NCBI RefSeq assembly: GCF_021800405.1
Contig: NZ_CP084550.1
Coordinates: forward strand, 310,001 to 374,000
Reading direction: 5' to 3'
From: Arthrobacter sp. FW306-07-I
GTDB lineage: Bacteria > Actinomycetota > Actinomycetes > Actinomycetales > Micrococcaceae
DNA: 64,000 nucleotides
In this document: positions 52,107-60,263 of the stretch, piece by piece
How positions within the stretch are numbered: the stretch's first letter is position 1
How the letters are laid out: each line of letters starts with the position of its first letter
Notes under the pieces: model-generated
What the model was told of the DNA's origin: nothing
Seen by the model: only the letters and a program-made list of their open reading frames with translations
Databases searched by the model: none
Position numbers and translations under genes: made by a program

Positions 52107-53686
52107 GCCGGAACCCCGCGGTGTGCCTGGGGATCGTTGCCGTCGTGGGTGTCGAACGGCAGTTCGTCCAGGTTGATGAGCGGGTTTTCGTCCTGGGTTG
52201 CCACCAGTTCCTTTGCCTCCGCCGCGGAGTCAACGCTCGGCATCGATCCGGGGAGGGGACGGTTTGCCGATTCCTTGAGGAAGTAGATGGCAATGGCACC
52301 TACCAGGGAGGTGGCCATCAGGTAGTAGGCGGGCATCATGTCGTTGCCGGTGGCGCCGATCAGCGCGGCCACGATGAAGGGGGTGGTGCCGCCGAAGATG
52401 GCCACGGCGAAGTTGTAGGCGATCCCCATGGCGCCGTAGCGGCTGGACGTGGGGAACTGGGCCGGCAGGGCGGAGGCCAGGTTGGCCACGTAGAACGTCA
52501 CGGGGAAGGCAACCAGGGTCAGCCCGGCGAGGGTGGACCAGATCTGTCCGATGCCGATCAGCAGGAAGGCCGGGATGGCCAGGACGATGGTGCTCACGGC
52601 GCCGATCCAGAGCACGGGACGGCGGCCGATCCGGTCGGACAACTTGCCCGTCAGCGGGATGCAGAGGCTCATGATGACCAGCACGGGAATCGTCAGCAGC
52701 GTGCCGTGCACCTCGTCGTAGCCCTTGGATTCAGTCAGGTACGTGGGCATGTAGGACGTCAGTGCGTAACCGGCAGTGTTGGCGGCGGCCACCACAACCA
52801 TGGCGACAATGATGGGGCGCCAGTAGGCCTTGACGATTCCCACAGGTCCCTTGGCCTGGGCGGTCTCACCAGCGGACGCGTTCTTGGCGTGCTCTTCCTG
52901 GGCGTCAAGGGTGGCCTGGAACTGCGGCGATTCCTCGATCTTGCTCCGGAAGTAGACGGCGATGAGGCCCAGCGGGCCGGCCACCAGGAACGGGATGCGC
53001 CATCCCCAGTCCTCCATGGTGTCCTGGCCCAGGGTCAGCTGCAGGACGGACACAAGGGCGGCGCCGATGGCGAAGCCCAGGTAGCTGCCCAGGTCCAGGA
53101 AGCTGGCAAAGAAGCCGCGGCGCTTGTCTGCGGCGTACTCGCTGACGAAAGTGGTGGCACCGGCGTACTCGCCGCCGGTGGAGAAGCCCTGGATGACCTT
53201 AAGGAGCACCAGCAGTGCAGCTGCCCACAGGCCGATCTGGGCGTACCCGGGCAGGAGGCCGACGGCGAAGGTGCTCGCTGCCATGATCATCAGCGTGGTG
53301 GCCAGGATCTTTTGGCGGCCCATCTTGTCGCCCAGCCAACCGAAGATGACGCCGCCCAAAGGACGGGCGATGAAGGTGGCGGCAAAGGTTCCCAGCAGGA
53401 ACAGCGTCTGCGTGGTGGGATCCGACTCGGGAAGGAACACCGGGCCCATGGTGGTGATGAGGTAGCCAAAGACACCTACGTCGTACCATTCCATGGTGTT
53501 GCCCACGATGGTTCCGCCGAGTGCCTTTTTAAGCATCGGCTGGTCAACCACGTTGACATCGGATTCCTTGAGCCGGCGGCGTGGGAGCAGCCTGGGCTTC
53601 TTGGCAGCCGTGGCGGCTGCGGGGTAGGTTCCGCCGGCGTTTGTGGCGCCTGCGAAAGAGTCGGTCCTGCTTCGGTCTGTGGGCAT
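52097..53686 (-). CDS. MFS transporter, metabolite:H+ symporter (MHS, ProP-like) family
   Basis: A 529-residue transporter with 12 predicted membrane helices. The MHS signatures are GNTMEWYDVGVFGYL at helix 1, GWLGDKMGRQK in loop 2-3 and QGFSTGGEYAGATTFVSEYA in helix 4-5. Related proteins import proline/betaine or dicarboxylic acids; the long hydrophilic N-terminus fits ProP-like forms. The ATG at 53686 is preferred because AGGAG lies nine bases upstream; the ATG at 53710 has none. Its 3' end carries a 16-bp tandem repeat. Confidence 0.88.
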   Translation of the reverse strand: MPTDRSRTDSFAGATNAGGTYPAAATAAKKPRLLPRRRLKESDVNVVDQPMLKKALGGTIVGNTMEWYDVGVFGYLITTMGPVFLPESDPTTQTLFLLGTFAATFIARPLGGVIFGWLGDKMGRQKILATTLMIMAASTFAVGLLPGYAQIGLWAAALLVLLKVIQGFSTGGEYAGATTFVSEYAADKRRGFFASFLDLGSYLGFAIGAALVSVLQLTLGQDTMEDWGWRIPFLVAGPLGLIAVYFRSKIEESPQFQATLDAQEEHAKNASAGETAQAKGPVGIVKAYWRPIIVAMVVVAAANTAGYALTSYMPTYLTESKGYDEVHGTLLTIPVLVIMSLCIPLTGKLSDRIGRRPVLWIGAVSTIVLAIPAFLLIGIGQIWSTLAGLTLVAFPVTFYVANLASALPAQFPTSSRYGAMGIAYNFAVAIFGGTTPFIVAALIGATGNDMMPAYYLMATSLVGAIAIYFLKESANRPLPGSMPSVDSAAEAKELVATQDENPLINLDELPFDTHDGNDPQAHRGVPAGA

Positions 53687-53710
53687 TTGGGCAACTCCTG
53701 TGGAGGTCAT

Positions 53711-54121
53711 TTGCTTGCGACTTGTAGCTGCCCCGCTCTGGGCAGGCCTTCAATTTTACGGGAGATCGGTATCGTCGGCTCGCCAAATGGCCTAGGATAC
53801 GGCCGTTTAGGCCCCCGGAACCGGTTCCATCCTGGATATTTTTCCCCGGCTTTTCCCGCGTCGTTACTGGGAAGCAGGCTGATCAACGGCATCGTTACCG
53901 AAAATTTTTGTTTTTGGCTCCTTCCGGCGCCGGTTTTGCGGCGGTTGCAGCCGGGAAAGTGACTGCGGCCACCGTACTCGGAGGGGGTTCACAGGCGCCT
54001 CGGGGGTGCCTATGGTAGAGCGATGAACACACTTCTTTCCGGGCAGTAACCTGCGCGCGCCCGGGCGTTTTCGTTGGCGTTCCGTTTCAAGGAAGAACGA
54101 GGGAAGAAGGGAAGAACCACA
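53711..54121. other. intergenic region without a supported gene
   Basis: This 411-base interval lies between the divergent MFS gene and the hypothetical gene at 54122. It holds a 12-bp palindrome GGAACCGGTTCC at 53817-53828, about 130 bp before the MFS start, an AT-rich stretch near 53895-53920, and an eight-codon frame (MNTLLSGQ at 54022) with no convincing support. Most of it is probably promoter and leader sequence for both genes. Confidence 0.5.
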
Positions 54122-54379
54122 ATGGGTGAAGAGTCCAACCAGTTCCACATCAAGCCCGAGGTCGCGGACCACCTAGCGGCGGCTATGGATGTGCCGGTAG
54201 CCCCGGGCCCCGCAGCAGTCGGCGGCGTTCAGTTGCCGCAGCAGGGCGGATGGCCGGATGGCCTGGGGAAGCGGCGCCATCCCAAGGACCGCGCTTCCGG
54301 ACATGGCCGGATCGGGCACGAAGCAGCCGTGACGGCGGTCCACCGCACCGGCCGCCCGCAGATGCCGCACTCCTCATAG
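54122..54379 (+). CDS. hypothetical small protein
   Basis: An 85-residue hydrophilic protein starting MGEESNQFHIKPEVADHLAA and continuing with a Gly/Pro-rich, probably disordered segment (PVAPGPAAVGGVQLPQQGGW) and a His/Arg-rich end. A purine-rich GAAGGGAAG lies about ten bases before the ATG. I recognise no family. It is isolated between two divergent or opposing genes. Confidence 0.5.
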   Translation: MGEESNQFHIKPEVADHLAAAMDVPVAPGPAAVGGVQLPQQGGWPDGLGKRRHPKDRASGHGRIGHEAAVTAVHRTGRPQMPHSS

Positions 54380-54454
54380 GTACTGGGGTACGTCGCAGCT
54401 GCCAACGAGCGTTTGGATGCAGCATGGCGACGCGCACCGGCCGTGTCGACACTG

Positions 54455-54497
54455 AAATTACCTGGCGCCCTCAGAATATGAGCGCGCCAGGTAATTT
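54455..54497. terminator. 43-bp AT-rich-ended hairpin between the hypothetical gene and ligD
   Basis: AAATTACCTGGCGC (54455-54468) pairs exactly with its complement at 54484-54497; inside, CTCA/TGAG adds four pairs around a five-base GAATA loop after one mismatch. It lies 40 bases past the ligD stop and 76 past the plus-strand gene, and could end both transcripts (ATTT on either side). Confidence 0.75.
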
Positions 54498-54536
54498 GCG
54501 CGTCGCGGGTCCACGTCCGCGTCGAAAACCCTGCTG

Positions 54537-57098
54537 TCAGCTTTCCCGGACCACGTCCGCCGGGTCCTTGTCCACACGCCAGCCCCGCCACCGCGGATGC
54601 CGCAGCCGTCCAGGTCCAGTCCATTCGCTGTAGGTCACTTCGCCCACCAGTTCCGGTGCCACCCAGTGGGCGTCGGCCGCGTCGGGGCGGGGGACCTCGT
54701 GGAACGGTGAGCTCTTCCGGCCCAGCCGCTCCACGGTCTGCCGCAGTTCTGTGAGCTCGCGGGTGCTGAAGCCGGAGCCAACGCGGCCCACGTACTGCAG
54801 CTTGTCGCCATCGGGAATGCCCACCAGCAGTGATCCAACAGTCTCCTGGCGGCCTCCCTTTCCCGGACGCCAGCCTCCCACCACCACTTCCTGGGTTTGT
54901 TCGGTCTTGAGTTTGATCCAGGTCCGGGTCCGCTGGCCGCTGACGTAGCGGCTGTCGGTCCTCTTGGCCATCACACCCTCAAGGCCAAGCTCCTGCGCGC
55001 TTTCCATGAGGATTTCAACGGACTCCGCCAGCACCATGGACAGGTCCACCGGGCAGTCGGACGGCTCAAAAAACTCCTCGAGCCGCTGCCGGCGTTTGCT
55101 GAGCGGCAGGCGGCGGAGATCCTTGCCGCCGTCGAAAAGGAGGTCGAACAGCATCAACTGGACTGGAATCGCGGTGCGGGCCCTGGCGACGTCGGCGGCC
55201 CGGGTGAGCTTCATCCGGCCCTGCAGGAGGCCAAAGTCCGGCCGCCCACCGGGGCCGACGGCGATGATCTCACCGTCCGCCACGAACGGTTGATCCGGCC
55301 AGCAGGACCGGTCCGTGAACTCGGGATAGGTGCGGCTCACATCGTTGCCGTTGCGCGAGAAGATGCGCACCGTTTCCCTGTCGGCCACCAGGATGGCCCG
55401 AACGCCGTCCCACTTGAGTTCGTACTGCCATGAGCTGCCCTGCAGGTCGGCCGTAGTGCCGGACGTCGCCATCATGGGTTGGTATTCCAGAGGGTCCGCA
55501 ACGGTACCGGCGGCGGACCCGGCCGACGCCTTGGGCTCGGCTTCCTGCCCAGGCACCGCGCCGCCGTCGTCCTCTTCCTGCTCCTCCGCTTGCGCCGCCC
55601 GGGACGCTGAAGCGGATTGAGCCTGCGCCTCCGGAGCCGCATGCCGCCGTCGTCCGCCTGCCTGCTCCTGGTCCATGAGGTGGATGAGCCACTGGCTTTC
55701 AGCGTCCTTGCCCTGGCCCCGTCCGGTGTGGATCAGCGCGATTTTCCTGGTGCCGCCCAGCCCGCCGCCTTCGGAGCCGGTCAGCGTGGCGATGACTTCC
55801 CTGCCGTTGATCCACTTATGCAGTTCGTAGGTGCCGGTGTCCCAAATGGTCATGACACCCGCGCCGTACTCTCCCTTCGGGATGGTCCCGTGGAAGGTGA
55901 GGTAGTCCATGGGGTGGTCCTCGGTTTGGACCGCCAGATGGTTCTTCCCGCCGGACTCGGGAACGCCCTTTGGCAGGGCCCAGGAGGCCAGGACGCCCTC
56001 ATGCTCCAACCGCAGATCCCAGTGCAGCCGGCTGGCGTGGTGTTCCTGGATGACAAAGCTGTTGCCGGCGGCGGGGAGGCCGGCGAACGGCTCGGGCGTG
56101 GCCTTGGGATCGCGCATGGAGCGGTACTTGCTTAGGCGCGGATCGCCGTCGTGCGCTTCCTCCCGGGCGGCGTCATCGCTGGGCGCTCCGGCTCCATCCC
56201 CACCACCTGCAGCGTTGACGACGGCGGCGAATGGGTCCTTGCCGTCCCGCACCCTTCGCAGTACCTCCTGGTAGTCCAGGTGCTTCAGGTTGGGCGAGTC
56301 GATCTCCCCCCACGTCCGGGGTGCAGCCACCAATGGGGTCGGCCGGCCCCGGAGTGAGTACGGGACGATGGTGGTTTTCGCAGCGTTGTTCTGGCTCCAG
56401 TCCACCAGCACCTTGCCCTTGCGGAGGGACTTCTTCATGTCGCTGACGGCGAGGTCGGGGTGGTCGGCCTCGAGTGCGCGGGCAAGTTCCCGTGCGAACG
56501 CGGAGATCTGCTCGGAGGTCTGGCTCCCGTCCAGGGCTGCGTAAAGGTGGATGCCCTTGCTGCCGCTGGTCACCGGCACCGGATCCAGGCCCACGTCCTG
56601 CAGGATGGTGCGCGCCAGGAGGGCCACCTCGCGGCACTCCTGCAGGCCGGCTCCCTCGCCCGGGTCCAGGTCCAGCACGAGCCGGTCCGGGTTCAGCTGG
56701 TTGCCGTGCGAGTCCACCCGCCACTGCGGCACATGGACTTCCAACGAGTTGATCTGGCCGAACCAGGTCAAGGTGGCCGCGTCGTTGACCAGTGGGTAGT
56801 GGATGGTCCGGTCCTTGTGCGTGATCGCCGCTCGCGGCAGCCATCCCGGGGCCGAATCCTCCAGCTCCTTTTGGAAGAACACCTCGCCGGGTTTCTCCGC
56901 TGTGCCCACTCCGTTGACCCACCGCTTGCGGGTGGCCGGCCGGTTGGCAGCCGCAGGAATCAGGACGTGGGCCACCGCGGCGTAGTACGCCAGGACGTCC
57001 GCCTTGGTGGTGCCGGTCTCCGGATAGATGATTTTGTCCAGGTTGGTGAGGGTCAGTTCCCGTCCCGCCACCCGGACACGCTCCCTGCTAGCGGCCAT
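54537..57098 (-). CDS. ligD: multifunctional ATP-dependent DNA ligase LigD (Pol-PE-Lig)
   Basis: An 853-residue NHEJ enzyme. The primase-like polymerase domain occupies residues about 10-295, with catalytic LVLDLDPGEG (Asp 143 and 145) and VTSGSKGIHLY. The phosphoesterase domain (about 330-490) has the conserved His-containing FVIQEHHASRLHWDLRLEHE. After an acidic Ala/Glu linker, the ligase domain has the adenylated lysine in YELKWDGVRA (Lys near 562), DGEIIAVG, GVMAKR and WIKLKTE. It is divergent from ku with 40 bases between, an arrangement expected for a two-component end-joining system. Confidence 0.96.
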   Translation of the reverse strand: MAASRERVRVAGRELTLTNLDKIIYPETGTTKADVLAYYAAVAHVLIPAAANRPATRKRWVNGVGTAEKPGEVFFQKELEDSAPGWLPRAAITHKDRTIHYPLVNDAATLTWFGQINSLEVHVPQWRVDSHGNQLNPDRLVLDLDPGEGAGLQECREVALLARTILQDVGLDPVPVTSGSKGIHLYAALDGSQTSEQISAFARELARALEADHPDLAVSDMKKSLRKGKVLVDWSQNNAAKTTIVPYSLRGRPTPLVAAPRTWGEIDSPNLKHLDYQEVLRRVRDGKDPFAAVVNAAGGGDGAGAPSDDAAREEAHDGDPRLSKYRSMRDPKATPEPFAGLPAAGNSFVIQEHHASRLHWDLRLEHEGVLASWALPKGVPESGGKNHLAVQTEDHPMDYLTFHGTIPKGEYGAGVMTIWDTGTYELHKWINGREVIATLTGSEGGGLGGTRKIALIHTGRGQGKDAESQWLIHLMDQEQAGGRRRHAAPEAQAQSASASRAAQAEEQEEDDGGAVPGQEAEPKASAGSAAGTVADPLEYQPMMATSGTTADLQGSSWQYELKWDGVRAILVADRETVRIFSRNGNDVSRTYPEFTDRSCWPDQPFVADGEIIAVGPGGRPDFGLLQGRMKLTRAADVARARTAIPVQLMLFDLLFDGGKDLRRLPLSKRRQRLEEFFEPSDCPVDLSMVLAESVEILMESAQELGLEGVMAKRTDSRYVSGQRTRTWIKLKTEQTQEVVVGGWRPGKGGRQETVGSLLVGIPDGDKLQYVGRVGSGFSTRELTELRQTVERLGRKSSPFHEVPRPDAADAHWVAPELVGEVTYSEWTGPGRLRHPRWRGWRVDKDPADVVRES

Positions 57099-57138
57099 GG
57101 GGCTTCACCTCCGGCCCGCTCTGATGTTGACTGTAGGA

Positions 57139-58320
57139 ATGAGAGCCATCTGGAAAGGTGCCATCGCGTTCGGCCTGGTCAACGTGCCCGTGAAGGTCTA
57201 CAGCGCCACTGAGGATCATGACATCAGTCTGCACCAGGTTCACAATGCCGATGGCGGCAGGATCCGTTACCAGCGCCGGTGCGAGGTGTGCGGCGAGGTG
57301 GTGGACTACTCGGACATCGAGAAGGCGTTCGATGAGGACGGCCGCACCGTGGTGCTGTCCAAGGATGAGCTCAAGTCCATTCCCGCGGAGAACAGCCACG
57401 AGATTGAAGTGGTGCAGTTCGTCCCGTCCGAGCAGCTTGAGCCCATGATGTTCGAGAAGAGCTACTACCTGGAACCGGACTCCAAGTCGCCCAAGGCCTA
57501 TGTGCTGCTGCGCCGGGCGCTGGAGGACACGGATCGGGTGGCCATCGTCCAGTTCGCGCTGCGGGAGAAGACCCGGCTGGGCGCCCTGCGGATCAAGGAC
57601 GACGTGCTGGTGCTGCAGTCCCTCCTGTGGCCGGATGAGGTGCGGGAGGCCAACTTCCCTTCCCTGGAGGCCGACATCAGGATTTCAGCGCAGGAACGGG
57701 ACATGTCCGCGGCGCTGGTGGAGTCCATGGCTGCCGACTTCGAACCTGACTCCTTCACCGATGAGTACCAGGTGCAGCTTCGCCAGCTCATCGACGCCAA
57801 GCTCGAACAGGGCGAATCGCTGGACACGGAGGAGACGTTCGGCGTGGAAGCCGGCGAGGGCGGCAAGGGCGAAGTCATCGACCTCATGGAGGCCCTCAAA
57901 CGGAGCCTGGACCGGAAACGCGGCGGCGGGGAGGCCGCCTCCGCCGGCGGAAGTTCCGACGACGAAGCTGACACCGATGAAGCCGACACCGGGGACGGGG
58001 AAGCCGAGGGAGCCAAGCCGGCCCGCAAAGCTTCCGGCACCAAGGCTTCCGGGACCAAGGCTTCCGGGACCAAGGCTTCCGGCACCAGGGCGGCGGCCGC
58101 GAAGACCGGCACGGATGACGCGAAACCCGCCAAGTCGTCCGCGAAGTCCACGGCAGCCACCAAGTCCACTGCCGCCAAATCGACCGCGTCAAAGCCTGCC
58201 GCCTCCCAAACAGCCGGGTCGAAGTCCACCGGCACCAAGTCGGCAGACAGCAAGTCCACGGGAACGAAGACCGCAGCCAAGCCGGCCGCCAAGACCACCA
58301 GGGCCCGCAAGCCCGCCTGA
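57139..58320 (+). CDS. ku: non-homologous end-joining protein Ku
   Basis: A 393-residue Ku protein starting MRAIWKGAIAFGLVNVPVKV, with HQVHNADGGRIRYQRRCEVC and the core through residue about 255. It encircles DNA ends and recruits LigD, encoded divergently. The last about 125 residues form an acidic patch (DDEADTDEADTGDGEAEGA) followed by a long Lys/Ala/Ser/Thr tail with four identical KASGT repeats, far longer than minimal Ku tails. Lys-rich tails of this sort are known to bind DNA in actinobacterial Ku. Confidence 0.96.
   Translation: MRAIWKGAIAFGLVNVPVKVYSATEDHDISLHQVHNADGGRIRYQRRCEVCGEVVDYSDIEKAFDEDGRTVVLSKDELKSIPAENSHEIEVVQFVPSEQLEPMMFEKSYYLEPDSKSPKAYVLLRRALEDTDRVAIVQFALREKTRLGALRIKDDVLVLQSLLWPDEVREANFPSLEADIRISAQERDMSAALVESMAADFEPDSFTDEYQVQLRQLIDAKLEQGESLDTEETFGVEAGEGGKGEVIDLMEALKRSLDRKRGGGEAASAGGSSDDEADTDEADTGDGEAEGAKPARKASGTKASGTKASGTKASGTRAAAAKTGTDDAKPAKSSAKSTAATKSTAAKSTASKPAASQTAGSKSTGTKSADSKSTGTKTAAKPAAKTTRARKPA
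58027..58086 (+). repeat. four 15-bp tandem repeats in the ku tail
   Basis: Four consecutive 15-base units encode KASGT each, differing only at third positions (AAA/AAG, GGC/GGG). The near-identity of the DNA suggests recent duplication by slippage. Confidence 0.85.
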
Positions 58321-58447
58321 CCTGCCCACCTTTAGTCCCACCTTTACAGCTGCCTCCATCGCGTCCACAATGAGTCGCATCACAGCCTCCGCTGTGCCAA
58401 CAGCGTGCTGTCACCCATTTGGACCAGACACGTAGAGGGGCACGGGC

Positions 58448-59290
58448 ATGAGCCAGCAGACCGATGCAGTGGAGGCGGACCGGGAGCTCAAAAAGAAGCA
58501 CCGGGCCATGTGGGCGTCAGGGGACTACCCGGCCCTCGCGGACGAGATGCTCCTGGAACTGGGCGCCGTCCTGGTGGAGGCCACGGGCATTAGGCCGCGC
58601 CAGCGGGTGCTGGACGTGGCGGCGGGAACGGGCAACGCCGCCATTCCGGCCGCGATGATGGGCGCCAAAGTGGTTGCCAGCGACCTCACCCCGGAGCTTT
58701 TCGAGGCAGGGCGGCGGGAAGCCGCGAACCGCGGTGTCACCTTGGACTGGCAGGAAGGTGACGCGGAAGCCCTGCCTTTCGGTGATGCGGAGTTCGACGC
58801 CGTGATGTCCTGCATCGGGGTGATGTTCGCACCGCACCACCAGGCGGCCGCGGACGAACTGGTTCGGGTCTGTAAACCTGGCGGCTCCCTGGGGCTGCTG
58901 TGCTGGACGCCGGAAGGATTTATTGGCCAGATGTTTGCGGTCATGAAGCCTTTCGCGCCGCCGCCCCCGCCCGGTGCGCAGCCTGCCCCGTTGTGGGGGA
59001 GCGAGGACCATGTCCGCGAACTGCTGGGGGACAGGATCACTGATGTCCGCACCCGCAAGCAGAACCTGGCCGTCAAAAGCTTCCACCAGCCCGCGGACTT
59101 CGTGAGGTATTTCAAGTCCCACTACGGCCCCATCATTTCGGTGTATAAGTCGCTCGCCGAGGATCAGGACAGGGTCAAGGCGCTGGACAAGGCCCTCACC
59201 GATTTGGCTGACTCCTTTGGCGACGCCCACGGCGACGTCCCGTTCCAGATGGAATGGGAATACCTGCTCTTCACGGCAAAGAAGGCCTGA
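58448..59290 (+). CDS. class I SAM-dependent methyltransferase
   Basis: A 280-residue methyltransferase. The SAM motif VLDVAAGTGNAAIPAAMMGA is near residue 55, followed by VVASDLTPELFEAGRREAA, ALPFGDAEFDAVMSCIGVMF and VCKPGGSLGLLCW. It resembles UbiE-like proteins common in actinobacteria. It ends four bases before the SRPBCC gene, so the two are probably co-transcribed. The substrate is unknown. Confidence 0.8.
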   Translation: MSQQTDAVEADRELKKKHRAMWASGDYPALADEMLLELGAVLVEATGIRPRQRVLDVAAGTGNAAIPAAMMGAKVVASDLTPELFEAGRREAANRGVTLDWQEGDAEALPFGDAEFDAVMSCIGVMFAPHHQAAADELVRVCKPGGSLGLLCWTPEGFIGQMFAVMKPFAPPPPPGAQPAPLWGSEDHVRELLGDRITDVRTRKQNLAVKSFHQPADFVRYFKSHYGPIISVYKSLAEDQDRVKALDKALTDLADSFGDAHGDVPFQMEWEYLLFTAKKA

Positions 59291-59293
59291 CCC

Positions 59294-59746
59294 ATGGCCG
59301 GGAACCACGTGGCAGTCTCCGTCACCACCATCAACGCCAATCCCATGCGCGTGTGGGAGGTGATCACGGACCCGGCGGCCGTGAAGGAGTTCATGTTCGG
59401 GGCCGTCCTGGAGACGGACTGGAAGGTGGGCAGTCCCATCACGTGGCAGGGCGAATGGGACGGGAAGACGTACCAGGACAAAGGCCGGATCCTTAAGGTC
59501 GAACCGGGCCGGAAGCTGGTCCACACCCACTTCAGCCCACTGTCCGGCCAGGAGGATAAGCCCGAGAACTACCACAAGCTCGAATGGACTTTCGAGGATC
59601 TGGGCGGCGCCACCCGCCTGTCGCTGGCACAGGACAACAACCCCACCGAGGACGCCGCCGCGCACTCCAAGGGCATGTGGGACAAGCTCCTGGCGGACGT
59701 GAAGGCGCTCGCCGAACGAACCCAACGCCCCTCCCCTCCCAACTGA
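59294..59746 (+). CDS. SRPBCC (AHSA1-like) domain protein
   Basis: A 150-residue protein with the START/AHSA1 fold. The N-terminal NANPMRVWEVITDPAAVKEF and the central WKVGSPITWQGEWDGKTYQD segments are diagnostic. The fold binds hydrophobic ligands in a cavity; the partner is unknown. It is the last gene before a 46-bp perfect hairpin that begins two bases after its stop. Confidence 0.88.
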   Translation: MAGNHVAVSVTTINANPMRVWEVITDPAAVKEFMFGAVLETDWKVGSPITWQGEWDGKTYQDKGRILKVEPGRKLVHTHFSPLSGQEDKPENYHKLEWTFEDLGGATRLSLAQDNNPTEDAAAHSKGMWDKLLADVKALAERTQRPSPPN

Positions 59747-59747
59747 C

Positions 59748-59793
59748 TCGCATTTGTTGTCGTTTTGAAGGGTCAAAACGACAACAAATGCGA
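59748..59793. repeat. 46-bp perfect AT-rich palindromic element
   Basis: A 21-base arm starting TCGCATTTGTTG at 59748 and its exact complement ending at 59793 flank a four-base loop AGGG. It is about 40 percent GC in a region near 65 percent. It follows the SRPBCC stop by one base and would act as a terminator, but perfect length and composition suggest a dispersed palindromic repeat. Confidence 0.85.
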
Positions 59794-59840
59794 CCTACTT
59801 GGGTGAGGCGCGCTGAAGGTGGGCCCGGCGCTTAAAGCCA

Positions 59841-59890
59841 GGCGGCCGCCGTCGGACGTTCCCGCTTGGGGAAGCCCGACGGCGGCCGCC
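59841..59890. terminator. hairpin terminator of ptsH
   Basis: GGCGGCCGCCGTCGG (59841-59855) pairs exactly with its complement at 59876-59890, with an inner TTCCC/GGGAA stem. On the minus strand it follows ptsH and leads into TGGCTTTAAG. Confidence 0.75.
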
Positions 59891-59918
59891 GGCTTTGTGC
59901 GTTGGGGCAGCGTTGCTG

Positions 59919-60197
59919 CTACTCGGCGTCGTGGTCCGTTTCCAGAATCTGCACCAGGCGCTCCAGCGCATCGTCTGCGCCGGCACCTTCGGCGCGGAGG
60001 ACCACCACGTCACCGTGCGAGGCACCCAGGCTCATGAGGGACAGGATGCTGGCAGCGTCCATGGCTTCGTCAGCCGGTTCGCCTTCGCGGGCGATGGTGA
60101 TGTCCAGGTCGAACTCTCCGGCTGCCTCGGCAAAGATGGCGGCCGGGCGGGCGTGCAGGCCCACGCGGCTGGCGACGGTTGCTGTGCGTTCTGGCAT
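59919..60197 (-). CDS. ptsH: phosphocarrier protein HPr
   Basis: A 92-residue HPr. The phosphorylated histidine is His15 in RVGLHARPAA, and the regulatory-serine region is ASILSLMSLG (Ser near 50). It passes phosphate from enzyme I to the fructose permease encoded just upstream. AAAGGAG precedes the ATG. Enzyme I (ptsI) is not in the window. Confidence 0.96.
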   Translation of the reverse strand: MPERTATVASRVGLHARPAAIFAEAAGEFDLDITIAREGEPADEAMDAASILSLMSLGASHGDVVVLRAEGAGADDALERLVQILETDHDAE

Positions 60198-60263
60198 TTT
60201 TGCTCCTTTGTCTTTCGGCGTGCTGAGGGTTCAGCGGCCGGTGAGGTGTGTGGCTAGGCCGGC

